Notes: generated from the sequence alone by a model not told the origin. 64,000 nt of DNA from Pannonibacter sp051860505 (GCF_051860505.1 NZ_JBHYDX010000013.1:62001-126000); one strand, 5' to 3'. Positions 26,393 through 38,065 are shown, counted from the stretch's first letter. Made by a program: numbers and translations.

Positions 26393-28561
26393 ATGTTCGC
26401 CCGCACGCCTGCCCGCCCCGCACCTGGCCGGGGCACCCTGCGCATCGCACTCATTGCCTGTGTAATGAGCATGCCCTTCGCCGCCCATGCCGAGACCGCG
26501 TCCGACATCGTCAAGGAATGGAACGAGCAGTACAAGGCCTGGGGCGCGACTGTCGCCCGCTATGGCCGCATCGAACCGGGCCTCAACGAACGTGACGTGA
26601 CGCTGCATGACGGCGAGGTCGTGTTCTCGATCCCGATGCCGGGCCAGGATGGCGATGCGATTGATGTGCGCGTCACCTATGACGCCATGAACCTCACCGG
26701 ACTGACCCGCTCGGCCGCCGGCTACACTGCCGACAGCATTGCCATTCCGGGCGACCTGACGATGGAAATCGAACTCCCGGGTGAGTTGTTCAACAGCACC
26801 TCGTCGCCGGCGGATGCCTCGTCCGACGCGGAAACGGAAACCGAAGACGGCGAGGCAGCGGATGACGAGGCCGCCGACGGGGCCGCCGACGGGGAAGCTG
26901 GCGAAGAAGCGACGGAGGAGGCGACCACTGAACCGGCTGCCGACCAGCCGAATGTAAAGATGGTCATCGTCCAGAAGGGCTATGAGGCCACCGGCCTTGC
27001 CTGGCCTGCCCTGCCTGAGCTGCCGAACGATCCGCAAAAGCCGGTGACGCAGTATTTTCCGCTCGCCAAGCTGCTGCTCGATGTCAAGGCCGACCGGATG
27101 GCCGCCGCCAGCATCGAAACGCGCCAGACCGGCATTCCCGGCATGGAAAGCTCGGTTCGGTACGAGAATTACGTCATCCGCAACCAGGCTGACGGCCGCA
27201 TCGAAGAGAATTCGATCGACCGGATGGTCCAGACCGAGATGCTGCCGAACTTTACCGGGGACGGCTTCCAGACCATCGAAATGAGCCTCGGTCGCACCGT
27301 GACGCGCGGCACCGACCTGATGCCGTTGCTGTCGCTTCTGGGCCAGGGTACCGACCCGAGCCGCAAGACGCTGATGGCAGAACAGGACGCCGTGGACCTG
27401 CGCGTCAAGGGCGATGGCTTCGAAGTCTCGATCGCCAACCTGACAGCCGAAGACATTGGCGTCAACGACACCAGCCCGCTGAAGATCCTGCCGATGCTGG
27501 ATGCGGCCGCGCTGGACCAGAGCCCTGACGAAATGGAAATCGGCATGGCTGCAATGGAAGCCGTCGGCGTGTTCCGCTTCGGCAAGATGGAGGTGTCCGG
27601 CGTCAAGGTGACGGCGCCCGAGGTCAACGGCGAGATGACGCGCACGACCTTGCGTGAACTCTCCTCCAAGGGCTTTGGCGAGTTCTCCATCGACGGTCTG
27701 TCCGGCGAGGCCGCAGGTCAAGGCAAGCTGAAGCTCGACCGGATTGCCATCGCCGACCTGGATTTCCCGAGCCTGATGGCTCTGATCGAAATCGGCATGG
27801 CTGATGGGGAGCCCAGCTTTGCCCAGTCGTTGGCCGCACGGCCGCTGATCGGCCTGTTCGAGATTGTTGGCTTCAACCTGAATGCAGCTGCGCTTGGCGG
27901 CGAGATCAATGTCGACGAGTATCGCCAGACCGAACGTGGCCACATCAACCGCATCCCGACCGACATCGGCCTGTTGATGCGCGGCATCCGCTTCCCGGTG
28001 TCGTTGATCGAGGAGCCGGAAGCCCGTTCGGTCTTCGAGGCCCTGAACGTCACTGAAGTGGTGATCGACCAGAACCTCAAGGTGACCTGGAACGAGGCAA
28101 CCGGCGACCTTGCTCTCGAGGATCTCAGCGTCACCCTGAAGGATGGCGGATCCTTCAAGATGAATTTCGTGCTGGGCAGCGTCTCCCGCGCCCTGTTCGA
28201 GACGCCGGAGATGGCGCAGCTGGCGATTGCTGGCGCAACGGTGAAGTCGGCCATGGTCCGCTCCAGCGATGCCAGGATCGTCCGGGCGATGCTCGAGAAG
28301 CAGGCGAAGGACGCCAACCTGTCTGCCGACACGCTGGCCATGGGCCTTGCCGACACGGCCGCCAATGACATGGGTCCTCTGGCCGCCACCCGCTTCGGCA
28401 AGGAGCTGGTCGAGGCCCTGCGCGTCTTCCTGATGGACCCGAAGGAGATCGTCATCGAGATCGCCCCGGAAAAGCCCGTCCCGGTGACCCAGCTCATCGG
28501 CATGATGGCGAGCCCGAATGCGATCCCGGACCTGCTCAATGCCAAGGTCCGCAGCAAGTAA
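26393..28561 (+). CDS. Exported protein of unknown function (long paralogue)
   Basis: 722 residues. The signal sequence (about 1-33, hydrophobic LRIALIACVMSMPFAAHA) predicts export. An extremely acidic low-complexity run follows at about 138-187 (Glu/Asp/Ala), then beta-type repeats with GxFxxGKMEVSGVKV character. The C-terminus ends in a block shared with the shorter upstream gene (AMVRSSDARIVRAMLEKQAK and EKPVPVTQLIGMM). The two look like a diverged tandem pair. No enzymatic motif, lipobox or membrane helix besides the signal is visible. A GGAGG about 8 bases before the ATG supports the start. Confidence 0.8.
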   Translation: MFARTPARPAPGRGTLRIALIACVMSMPFAAHAETASDIVKEWNEQYKAWGATVARYGRIEPGLNERDVTLHDGEVVFSIPMPGQDGDAIDVRVTYDAMNLTGLTRSAAGYTADSIAIPGDLTMEIELPGELFNSTSSPADASSDAETETEDGEAADDEAADGAADGEAGEEATEEATTEPAADQPNVKMVIVQKGYEATGLAWPALPELPNDPQKPVTQYFPLAKLLLDVKADRMAAASIETRQTGIPGMESSVRYENYVIRNQADGRIEENSIDRMVQTEMLPNFTGDGFQTIEMSLGRTVTRGTDLMPLLSLLGQGTDPSRKTLMAEQDAVDLRVKGDGFEVSIANLTAEDIGVNDTSPLKILPMLDAAALDQSPDEMEIGMAAMEAVGVFRFGKMEVSGVKVTAPEVNGEMTRTTLRELSSKGFGEFSIDGLSGEAAGQGKLKLDRIAIADLDFPSLMALIEIGMADGEPSFAQSLAARPLIGLFEIVGFNLNAAALGGEINVDEYRQTERGHINRIPTDIGLLMRGIRFPVSLIEEPEARSVFEALNVTEVVIDQNLKVTWNEATGDLALEDLSVTLKDGGSFKMNFVLGSVSRALFETPEMAQLAIAGATVKSAMVRSSDARIVRAMLEKQAKDANLSADTLAMGLADTAANDMGPLAATRFGKELVEALRVFLMDPKEIVIEIAPEKPVPVTQLIGMMASPNAIPDLLNAKVRSK

Positions 28562-28574
28562 TTTCAAAAGACAA

Positions 28575-28596
28575 GGCCCCGGAGCGATCCGGGGCC
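28575..28596 (+). terminator. Hairpin, left duplicate at element copy 2
   Basis: A 22-base palindromic segment, GGCCCCGGA-GCGA-TCCGGGGCC, 14 bp after the stop of the long exported-protein gene. An identical copy stands at 28782-28803. Confidence 0.75.
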
Positions 28597-28599
28597 TGA

Positions 28600-28778
28600 G
28601 ACTGATGACAGGCCTCGACCTCACCCTCGTCATCCCGGCCAAGCGAAGCGCCGAGCCGGGACCGGAGGGTCGAGGTATCTAAATTTCAATGAGTGACAAC
28701 CGGTGATGCCTAGGCTCTCCGGTCCCGGATCTTCGCTTCGCTGCGTCCAGGATGACCATGGGAAGCCTATCAGCAGTC
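28600..28778. repeat. Palindromic intergenic element, copy 2 (179 bp)
   Basis: Begins GACTGATGACAGG and ends with CCTATCAGCAGTC, an imperfect terminal inverted repeat. Two inverted REP-like halves lie inside (CGTCATCCCGGCC... and the reverse form near ...CAGGATGAC). It has the same architecture as 8703-8879 and 49938-50118. It is bounded on both sides by identical 22-bp hairpins. Confidence 0.85.
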
Positions 28779-28781
28779 CGT

Positions 28782-28807
28782 GGCCCCGGAGCGATCCGGG
28801 GCCTTTT
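28782..28807 (+). terminator. Terminator, right duplicate at element copy 2
   Basis: Exact second copy of the 22-base hairpin at 28575-28596, here followed by TTTT, which makes it a complete rho-independent terminator. This is presumably the original terminator of the upstream gene. Confidence 0.85.
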
Positions 28808-28852
28808 GCATAGCTATAATTGCGGTTCGCCGTCGTTGTTCCGGCAGCGAAA

Positions 28853-30631
<1,779 letters not shown>

Positions 30632-30745
30632 CTTACAGCCTTTCTGTCGGGGGCCGGCGCAGCCTATGGCCAGGCCGAGTTCACGGCCCTGCACCGGGCC
30701 AGGGTCAGCGGCGGTGAAGCACTGGCCCACCGCCGCCGAGCCAGA

Positions 30746-32668
30746 TCATTTTGCCGGCAGGTTCAGCCGCAGGTGCAGTTCGCGCAGCTGCTGCGTGCTC
30801 GGCGGGGTCGGCGCACCCATCAGAAGATCCTGCGCCTGCTGGTTCATCGGGAACAGCGAGATCTCGCGCAGGTTCTTGGCGCCGACCAGCAGCATGATGA
30901 TGCGGTCGACACCGGCCGCCATGCCGCCATGCGGAGGCGCGCCATACTGGAAGGCGCGGTAGAGGCCGCCGAAGCGCTCTTCCACGTCCTGAGCCGACAG
31001 GCCGACCTTCTCGAAGGCCTTGACCATCAGGTCCGGCGACTGGTTGCGGATCGAACCCGAGGCGATCTCGAAGCCGTTGCAGACCATGTCGTACTGGAAG
31101 GCCTTGATCGTCAGCGGATCCTGGTTTTCCAGTGCGTCCATGCCGCCCTGCGGCATCGAGAAGGGATTGTGGGCGAAGTCGAGCTTCTTCTCGTCCTCGT
31201 TCCACTCGTAGAAGGGGAAGTCGACGATCCAGCAGAGTTCGAAGCGGTCACGGTCGATGAGGTTCAGCTCGTCGGCGGCGCGGTTGCGGGCCTCACCGGC
31301 GAACTTGTAGAACTTCGACGGATCGCCGGCGGCAAAGAAGCAGGCATCGCCATCGCCAAGGCCGAGCTGCTGGCGGATGGCTTCGGTCCGCTCCTCGCCG
31401 ATGTTCTTGGCAATTGGACCGGCAGCTTCCAACCAACCACCCGAGTCCAACTCGATCCTCGCCGACTTCCATGCCGTTTGTTGTTCAACCGCCTTGATGT
31501 AGTGGGCGTTGGTGTCTTTCGGCAAAGAGCTGTCAAACTCATCTTCGACGTAGCCGAATTGATCAAGTCCGGGCAACTGTACCGAGCGCCAGAAGATGTA
31601 GCCGAGACCCGGCTGGCCCTGGCCCTGCGCCCAGGCGTTCATGCGGTCGCAGAAGGCGCGGCTGCCGCCGGTCTTGGCCGGGATCGCCCAGACTTCCGCC
31701 TTGGGGTTGCCCGCAATCATGTTGGCGAAGACCTTGAAGCCGGAGCCGGCGAAATGCTCGGTGACGGCTTCCATGACGATCGGGTTGCGCAGGTCCGGCT
31801 TGTCAGAGCCATACATGCGGATGGCGTCGTCATAGGCGATGCGGCGGAACGTCTGGGTGACCGGCTTGCCTTCGGCAAATTCCTCGAAGATGCCGCGGAT
31901 CACCGGTTCCATGGTGGTCCAGACGTCTTCCTGCGTGACGAAGCTCATTTCCAGGTCGAGCTGGTAGAACTCGCCCGGCAGGCGGTCGGCGCGCGGGTCC
32001 TCGTCGCGGAAGCACGGGGCGATCTGGAAGTAGCGGTCAAAGCCCGCCATCATCAGCAGCTGCTTATACTGCTGCGGCGCCTGCGGCAGGGCGTAGAAGG
32101 TGCCCGGATGGATGCGGCTCGGCACGAGGAAGTCGCGCGCGCCTTCCGGCGACGACGCAGTCAGGATCGGCGTCGAATATTCGGTGAAGCCGCCCTTGGT
32201 CATCTCGCGGCGCATGGCGGCGATGACTTCGGTGCGCTTGACGATGTTGCGGTGAAGCGTCTCGCGGCGCAGGTCGAGGAAGCGGTAGGTCAGACGCACG
32301 TCTTCCGGATAGTCCGGCTCTCCAAACACCGGCAGCGGCAGTTCCTTGGCCGCGCCCAGCACTTCCAGGTCGCGGATGAAGAGTTCGATCTCGCCGGTCG
32401 GCAGGTTGGTGTTGATCGTGTCTGCGGTGCGGGCCTTGACCTCGCCATCGATGCGGATGCACCACTCCGAACGCACAGTTTCGGCCAGCTTGAAGGCCGG
32501 GCTGTCCGGATCAACGACGCACTGGGTGATGCCGTAATGGTCGCGCAGGTCGATGAACAAGAGGCCGCCGTGATCTCGCACGCGGTGCACCCAACCCGAC
32601 AGGCGAACGGTTTCCCCGACATGGCTTGCGCGCAATTGCCCGCAGGTGTGGCTCCGGTAACGGTGCAT
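30746..32668 (-). CDS. aspS: Aspartyl-tRNA synthetase
   Basis: Charges tRNA-Asp (and probably tRNA-Asn, as bacterial-type AspRS without AsnRS often do). 640 residues from the ATG at 32668 (MHRYRSHTCGQLRASHVGET). The N-terminal OB-fold anticodon domain carries VRLSGWVHRVRDHGG. The class II catalytic core has motif 2 (FRDEDPRADRLPGEFYQLD) and motif 3 (GGMAAGVDRIIMLLVG). The bacterial GAD insertion domain (about 290-430) is present, so it is the bacterial AspRS form. The upstream frame extension is rejected in favour of this well-conserved start. Confidence 0.97.
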   Translation of the reverse strand: MHRYRSHTCGQLRASHVGETVRLSGWVHRVRDHGGLLFIDLRDHYGITQCVVDPDSPAFKLAETVRSEWCIRIDGEVKARTADTINTNLPTGEIELFIRDLEVLGAAKELPLPVFGEPDYPEDVRLTYRFLDLRRETLHRNIVKRTEVIAAMRREMTKGGFTEYSTPILTASSPEGARDFLVPSRIHPGTFYALPQAPQQYKQLLMMAGFDRYFQIAPCFRDEDPRADRLPGEFYQLDLEMSFVTQEDVWTTMEPVIRGIFEEFAEGKPVTQTFRRIAYDDAIRMYGSDKPDLRNPIVMEAVTEHFAGSGFKVFANMIAGNPKAEVWAIPAKTGGSRAFCDRMNAWAQGQGQPGLGYIFWRSVQLPGLDQFGYVEDEFDSSLPKDTNAHYIKAVEQQTAWKSARIELDSGGWLEAAGPIAKNIGEERTEAIRQQLGLGDGDACFFAAGDPSKFYKFAGEARNRAADELNLIDRDRFELCWIVDFPFYEWNEDEKKLDFAHNPFSMPQGGMDALENQDPLTIKAFQYDMVCNGFEIASGSIRNQSPDLMVKAFEKVGLSAQDVEERFGGLYRAFQYGAPPHGGMAAGVDRIIMLLVGAKNLREISLFPMNQQAQDLLMGAPTPPSTQQLRELHLRLNLPAK

Positions 32669-33046
32669 GCAGTCCTCGATGTCTTGCGAAAATGACAAGG
32701 GTTCCGGCCACGATAGCGGACGGAGGTTTGACGGGGACAAGCCACGTCACGCCGCCAAAGTCAAGACGCTGGCGGGGTTGCTCCCCCACCGCGGCCGATC
32801 CGGCGTCAGTCCCCAACCCGCTGCGCGTGAGGATCATGGACCGACCAATCACATTTGGTGAAGTGTCCATTCACCGCTTGAATTTTTTTCGCCGGCTCAC
32901 GCAAGCTACAACGGCACACAAGGGTCCTGCAGGCTCCCGAGGAACCTGAGTCGGTTCCCGAACGACCGGCGGGACAACGGGCCAGCCGCGAAAACGCGAA
33001 GATCCGACAGGCCTGACCGCAATCCACAAGCCTTCCAGAGAGCCGA
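32669..33046. other. Intergenic region between divergent aspS and MFS gene
   Basis: 378 bp that must hold both promoters. A small stem (GTCGGTTCC... with GAACGACC near 32950-32975) and an AT-rich patch near 32860-32890 are visible. No coding frame or RNA gene could be supported. Confidence 0.4.
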
Positions 33047-34285
33047 ATGTCGACAATCCGTCCGCTCATTCCCCTTCTTGCCACTGCCGGCATTCTCATC
33101 GGCGGCAACGGGTTGCAGGGAACCTTCATTTCGCTGCGGGCGCTGGAGGAGGGGTTTTCGCCGCAGGTGATCGGCTTCATCGGCACGGGCTACAACATCG
33201 GCTTTGCCCTCGGCTGCATCTACATCACGCGCGTCATCAGGGCCATCGGGCACATCCGGGCCTTCTGCGCGCTTGCGGCAATCGCTGCAGCCGCGTCAAT
33301 GCTGATGTTGCTCTATATCGCGCCCCTGCCCTGGTTCCTGATGCGCCTTGTCCAGGGGCTCTGCATCGCCGGCCTGTTTGCGGTGGTGGAAAGCTGGCTC
33401 AATGCGCGTGTCACCAATGCCAACCGCGCCCGTACCCTCTCCATCTACCGTTTCGTGGATCTGGGTGCCGTTACGTTGGGGCAATATATCATCCCGGCCG
33501 TCGGGGTCAGCGGCTTTGAGCTTTTCGTGATCATCGCCATGGCGTTGACGCTCTCGCTGGTACCGATTTCCCTGACTGACCGCACCAGCCCGGCAGCTCC
33601 GGAACATGTGCGCTTCGATGTGCGGGTGTTGTGGAAGGTGTCGCCGCTGGCGACCATCGGCTGCATTGTCGTCGGCTTCACCAATGCCAGCTTCCGATCG
33701 CTCGGGCCGGTCTATGCGGACGGGATCGGCATGACGGTCACCTCCATCGCCACCTTCATGAGCGCGGGCATTTTCGCCGGTGTGGTGCTGCAGTATCCGC
33801 TGGGGCATTATTCCGACAAGCTGGACCGGCGCCTCATCATCCTGATCGCCACTTTCGGCTCCTTTGTCGCCGGCATTTTCCTGGCGCAGGTGGCCGGCGA
33901 CAGTGTCTGGCTCAACTATCTGGGCATCTTCGCCTTCGGCGCCTTTGCCATGCCGCTCTATTCCCTATGTTCAGCCCATGCCAACGACCACGCTGCTCCC
34001 GGGCAGCATGCGCTGGTCTCGGCGGGAACGCTGTTCTTCTGGTCGGTCGGGGCCATTGCCGGGCCGCTGTTTGCCTCAATCCTGATGGGCCACTACGGGC
34101 CGCATTCCCTGTTCTGGTACACCGCTGCCGTGCAGGGGCTCTTCATGATCTACACGGTCATGCGGATGATGCAGAGAGAAGGCATTCCGGCCGACGGCCG
34201 CCGCAGCCGCTTCCACTCGCTCCTGCGCACCTCCGCCTTCTTCGCGAAGCTGGCGGGATCAGGAAACACAAAGGAGAAGCCGTGA
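33047..34285 (+). CDS. Major facilitator superfamily transporter (YcaD-like)
   Basis: 412-residue inner-membrane protein with 12 hydrophobic segments. The loop between helices 2 and 3 carries an MFS-type charged motif (YITRVIRAIGHIRAF), and the second-half copy is YPLGHYSDKLDRRLI. The pattern (start MSTIRPLIPLLATAGILIGG, SWLNARVTNANRARTLSIY) fits the YcaD-like family, whose substrate is unknown. It stands alone between aspS (divergent) and a convergent ParA-like gene. Confidence 0.88.
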   Translation: MSTIRPLIPLLATAGILIGGNGLQGTFISLRALEEGFSPQVIGFIGTGYNIGFALGCIYITRVIRAIGHIRAFCALAAIAAAASMLMLLYIAPLPWFLMRLVQGLCIAGLFAVVESWLNARVTNANRARTLSIYRFVDLGAVTLGQYIIPAVGVSGFELFVIIAMALTLSLVPISLTDRTSPAAPEHVRFDVRVLWKVSPLATIGCIVVGFTNASFRSLGPVYADGIGMTVTSIATFMSAGIFAGVVLQYPLGHYSDKLDRRLIILIATFGSFVAGIFLAQVAGDSVWLNYLGIFAFGAFAMPLYSLCSAHANDHAAPGQHALVSAGTLFFWSVGAIAGPLFASILMGHYGPHSLFWYTAAVQGLFMIYTVMRMMQREGIPADGRRSRFHSLLRTSAFFAKLAGSGNTKEKP

Positions 34286-34306
34286 GGGGGACATGAGCTC
34301 GAGCGA

Positions 34307-34924
34307 TCAGTCAATGGCCTGAATGAGCGGATGCCACTGGGCCAGAACGTCAGCCGAAGCCGCTGGTGGATCGAAAACGCTTGAACCGCTGGCGGCATGG
34401 CGGGCATAGGTCACCCGGTCGGCAATTTCTGTTACCAGCGGAAATCCAGCGCCCTGTGCCTGTTGCTGCAGCAGGGTCAGATCCGCCCGGCCGCGCCGAA
34501 CCCGATTGGCCACAACCAGAATGTCCGCCTTGCCCTTGCGGATCCGCTTCAGCTGCGAGAGGCGACGCAGGAAAGACGCCGTTGCTTCCCAGTCAAAAGC
34601 GGAAGGCATAAGCGGGACGACGATGTCATCGGCCTCGGCCACCAGATCCTTTGCCCGTTCGCCGCGCAGGCCGCCGGGACCATCGATGAAGATGAAGCCC
34701 TGGCGGCCATCAGGCATGTCATGGCTGCCCTTGCTCCAATCGAGCGCATGGATCACCGGCAAGCTTTGCGGCCTCCGCTTCAGCCAGCCAAGGGACGAGC
34801 GCTGCCGGTCGGCGTCCGCGAGAAACACGCGCTTGCCCTGCGCCGAAAAAGCGGCGGCAAGCGTTGTGGCGAAGGTCGTCTTGCCGCAGCCACCCTTGCC
34901 GTTGACGATGAGAATCCTGCGCAT
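34307..34924 (-). CDS. ParA/MinD-type ATPase
   Basis: 205 residues, beginning MRRILIVNGKGGCGKTTFAT, which contains the deviant Walker A KGGCGKTT. The switch region ADADRQRSS and the FIFIDGPGGL block (aspartate in the ID-P pattern) follow. It lacks a helix-turn-helix and is not paired with a parB, so it is one of the small orphan ParA-like ATPases thought to place proteins or cellular structures. It ends facing the MFS gene and starts divergently from rnd. Confidence 0.9.
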   Translation of the reverse strand: MRRILIVNGKGGCGKTTFATTLAAAFSAQGKRVFLADADRQRSSLGWLKRRPQSLPVIHALDWSKGSHDMPDGRQGFIFIDGPGGLRGERAKDLVAEADDIVVPLMPSAFDWEATASFLRRLSQLKRIRKGKADILVVANRVRRGRADLTLLQQQAQGAGFPLVTEIADRVTYARHAASGSSVFDPPAASADVLAQWHPLIQAID

Positions 34925-35065
34925 GAAACTGTCCTCCGAAACCTGAGCCTTGCGCAGGTCGTTTACTCATGCAACTTCGCCGGCAACTTCACAGGTCCTC
35001 GCAAGGCGAGGCTGACGGTTTGATGGCGACAAGATGGCAAGACTGCGGTATAGACCGGGCTTACC

Positions 35066-36241
35066 ATGAATGTGATTACCACGACCCAAGCGCTGGCCGC
35101 AGCCTGCACCCGCCTTTCCGCCCACGAGTATGTCACCGTGGACACGGAATTCCTGCGTGAAACGACCTTCTGGCCGAAGCTCTGCGTCATCCAGTTGGCC
35201 GGACCCGACGATGCCTATATCGTCGATGCCCTGGCCGACGGGCTTGATCTGGCGCCCTTTTTCGACCTCATGCGCGACGCCCGCGTGACAAAAGTGTTCC
35301 ATGCCGCAAGGCAGGATATCGAAATCGTCTATCATCTGGGTGGCCTGATCCCGCATCCCCTGTTCGACACCCAGGTGGCGGCCATGGTCTGCGGCTTTGG
35401 CGACTCAGTCTCTTATGACCAGCTGGTGCAACGCATCACCGGGGCGCATATCGACAAGTCCTCGCGCTTCACCGACTGGGCGCGGCGGCCATTGACACAG
35501 AAGCAGCTGGAGTATGCGCTGGCGGATGTCACCTACCTGCGCGATGTCTACCAGTTCCTGAAAGCCAATCTCGCCGAGCAGAACCGGTCGCATTGGGTCG
35601 AGGACGAGATGCAGGTCCTCACCTCGGAGGGCACCTATTACACCGAGCCGGAGCATTCCTGGCAGCGGCTGAAGATGCGGGTGCGCAAGCCAATCGAACT
35701 GGCCGTCCTGATGGAAGTCGCTGCCTGGCGCGAACGCGAGGCTCAGTCCCGCGACGTGCCGCGCTCACGCGTGCTCAAAGACGACGCCATCTACGAGATC
35801 GCGGCGCAGCAGCCGGCCAATGTCGAAGCTCTCGGACGCCTGCGGACAATCCCGCGCGGCTTCGAGCGGTCAAAGCCGGCTGAAGATATCCTGAAGGCCG
35901 TCAATGCAGCCCTGGCCCTGCCGAAAGACAAGCTGCCGAGATTGCCAAAGGGAAAACAGGCGCCGGATGGTTCCGCCGCCGCTGTTGACCTCCTCAAGGT
36001 GCTCCTGAAGCTGGTCAGCGAGCAGCAGGGCGTTGCAGCCAAAGTGATTGCGACGGTTGAAGACCTGGAGCGCATCGCCGCCGACGACCACGCCGATGTG
36101 CAGGCCCTGTCCGGCTGGCGACGCGAAATGTTTGGCGAGTTGGCGCTGAAGCTGAAGCGGGGCGAGATTGCACTGGCCTTCGATGGCCGGCAAGTCGTGG
36201 CGCTGGACCAGGGCAAGCGAACCTCAGCTGCTGCTGAGTAA
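35066..36241 (+). CDS. rnd: Ribonuclease D
   Basis: 3'-5' exoribonuclease involved in tRNA 3'-end processing. 391 residues. DEDD active-site motifs: VDTEFLRE (Exo I, about 27-34), HAARQDIEIVYHL (Exo II, about 80-92), and YALADVTYL (Exo III). An HRDC-type helical region follows after about residue 210. Start ATG at 35066. The gene is 141 bp from the divergent ParA-like gene and precedes a REP-type inverted repeat. Confidence 0.95.
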   Translation: MNVITTTQALAAACTRLSAHEYVTVDTEFLRETTFWPKLCVIQLAGPDDAYIVDALADGLDLAPFFDLMRDARVTKVFHAARQDIEIVYHLGGLIPHPLFDTQVAAMVCGFGDSVSYDQLVQRITGAHIDKSSRFTDWARRPLTQKQLEYALADVTYLRDVYQFLKANLAEQNRSHWVEDEMQVLTSEGTYYTEPEHSWQRLKMRVRKPIELAVLMEVAAWREREAQSRDVPRSRVLKDDAIYEIAAQQPANVEALGRLRTIPRGFERSKPAEDILKAVNAALALPKDKLPRLPKGKQAPDGSAAAVDLLKVLLKLVSEQQGVAAKVIATVEDLERIAADDHADVQALSGWRREMFGELALKLKRGEIALAFDGRQVVALDQGKRTSAAAE

Positions 36242-36393
36242 CCGTTCAGTGGCGCTGCGGTCGGCTGATTTCTTGGGATCCGAGACCTTGCGGTTGCCCG
36301 CAGGCGCTAGGTACTGACGCATTCTCTGTTGCTATTCCGGACGGCCGCGAACCGCCGGAATGATGCCTGTTCGCGCCGAGAGTCATGTTTTCC

Positions 36394-36480
36394 TGCGCTG
36401 TCCCGGCCTTGTGCCGGGACCGGGTGGGATGGGGAGGTGCGTGCCTGACAGGTCCCGGCACAAGGCCGGGACAGCGCAGA
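36394..36480. repeat. Perfect 29-bp inverted repeat (REP pair) after rnd
   Basis: The arm at 36394-36422 (CTGCGCTGTCCCGGCC then TTGTGCCGGGACC) is matched exactly by the inverse complement at 36452-36480, with 29 bases between. Each arm also folds alone (GTCCCGGC/GCCGGGAC). Single related units occur at 16060 and 16321 and a second pair at 56615-56710. The position between convergent gene ends fits a BIME-like element. Confidence 0.9.
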
Positions 36481-36535
36481 GAGGGATAACCTCTGCAGAC
36501 CCTGAGCCTGACAGCAAGGGCTTTTTTGGTGTAGC

Positions 36536-38065
36536 CTACGGAAGCGGCAGGACGTTGCCCTTGGAGCCGATCAGCTTGGCGAACTGGGACACCCGCTTGC
36601 GCAGGCGTTCGCCATCCATATAGGCGAGCTTGGCCGGCAGTTTCAGCATCAGCTCATCCTCGGTGCGCAGGAACTCGGTGTCGAGCAGGACACCCGGCAT
36701 CGAGGCCGAGACAAGCGAAGCCACCCGCAAGGCCGCGCCGAGGATACGGGCGCGTTCCTTCAGCCGGGTCGGCGTCAGTTCGCGCAGGCGCGGCGACAGG
36801 GCATCGTCATTAAGCCCGGCGTGGCGGTAGAACACCGCCATCGACAGAAACGCCCTGCCTGGATGATCAATGCCGACAAAAGCCGCGTTGGAGATGATAT
36901 TGAGGCTCTGCTCGCCGCGATAATCGGGGTGCGCGCGCCAGCCGATATCGGACAACAGGCACGAGGCATGGCGCAGCCGCGTTTCCTCTTCCGTTTCGTC
37001 TATGCCGATCAGCGGATAGAGCTGGTCGGTCCAGGCGATTAGTTCCTCGGCATGTTCGGGCGAGCGGGCGCGCAGCAATGCCAGTTCGCGCGCGGCCTCC
37101 AGCAACGGATCCTGCTTGCGCACCGGCGGCGGCAACAATTCGTAGAGAAGGCCCTCGCGGACACCGGTGGCGGACATCACCACCCGGTCGGCTTTCATCA
37201 GGCGCAGGACCCGCTCCATTACAATCGCCCCGAAGGGCAGCAGGGCACGGCGCTGGCGCGAAACGGATTCGATGAAATCCAGGCTCTCGACATCGCGCTG
37301 CGCCACCATGCGGCAAAACTCGATCGCCTCGGAGGCCGGGATCTCGTAGTTGTGCATGACATGCAGCGGGTAACCCGCCTCAAACAGATGCAGGCGGGCC
37401 AACGACCGCCAGGTGCCACCGACCGCATAGAAGGTATGGCGTGCCATCCGGGTCGGCCATTTGGCCGTGGCGAGCGCGTCTTCGACGATCTTCTGCGCTC
37501 GGGCAATCTTGCCACCGGAGGCTTCCTGCAGCCGCAAGCCGCCAAGCGGGTAGGTCTCGCCCTGCCCGACACCGCGCGGGCCGATGCTCACAAGCTCGAG
37601 ACTGCCGCCGCCGAGGTCGCCAACGATGCCCTGGGGCTTCCAGAAGCCGGAGACAATGCCGAGTGCCGAGTAATAGGCCTCCTCGGCGCCATTAAGGATG
37701 CGCACTGGCACGCCGGTGACGCGCTCGACTTCAGCAACAAAGGCCGCGCCGTTGCTGGCATCGCGCGCAGCCGCCGTCGCCAGCACATGCACAGCCTTAA
37801 CGCCGATGTGCTCACACAGGCAACGGAAACGATACAGCGCGGCGAGCGCGGCCTGGACTGGCTCCTGCATCAATTCGCCGGTCGTCGCCAGGCCACGGCC
37901 AAGACCTGCCAGGATCTTCTCGTTGAACAGGATCGTCGGCGCGCGGGCCTCGCGCTCATAGACGACGAGACGAACCGAATTCGACCCGATATCGATGACG
38001 GCAATCGGGCCGGATCCGCTGAGACGGCCCCTTGCCGGGGGATGCTTGGCGCTGCTGTCAGCCAC
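36536..38065 (-). CDS. ppx: Exopolyphosphatase / Ppx-GppA phosphatase
   Basis: Degrades polyphosphate and perhaps pppGpp. 509 residues. N-terminal acetate-kinase-type fold: phosphate 1 block AVIDIGSNSVRLVVYE, and GDLGGGSLELVSIG as the phosphate 2 block. A C-terminal helical domain with the HD-like stretch SDIGWRAHPDYRGEQS follows. It begins at a GTG (38065) overlapping the ppk stop by 8 bp, a strong sign of translational coupling, so synthesis and degradation of polyphosphate are made from one transcript. Confidence 0.93.
   Translation of the reverse strand: MADSSAKHPPARGRLSGSGPIAVIDIGSNSVRLVVYEREARAPTILFNEKILAGLGRGLATTGELMQEPVQAALAALYRFRCLCEHIGVKAVHVLATAAARDASNGAAFVAEVERVTGVPVRILNGAEEAYYSALGIVSGFWKPQGIVGDLGGGSLELVSIGPRGVGQGETYPLGGLRLQEASGGKIARAQKIVEDALATAKWPTRMARHTFYAVGGTWRSLARLHLFEAGYPLHVMHNYEIPASEAIEFCRMVAQRDVESLDFIESVSRQRRALLPFGAIVMERVLRLMKADRVVMSATGVREGLLYELLPPPVRKQDPLLEAARELALLRARSPEHAEELIAWTDQLYPLIGIDETEEETRLRHASCLLSDIGWRAHPDYRGEQSLNIISNAAFVGIDHPGRAFLSMAVFYRHAGLNDDALSPRLRELTPTRLKERARILGAALRVASLVSASMPGVLLDTEFLRTEDELMLKLPAKLAYMDGERLRKRVSQFAKLIGSKGNVLPLP

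Noticed and set aside
26267..28642. 791-codon minus-strand open frame
   Set aside because: Antisense shadow of the long exported protein; no ribosome site, His/Arg-rich composition.
32669..33046. tRNA or small RNA near aspS
   Set aside because: No cloverleaf or CCA-type structure could be drawn; the region looks like promoters only.
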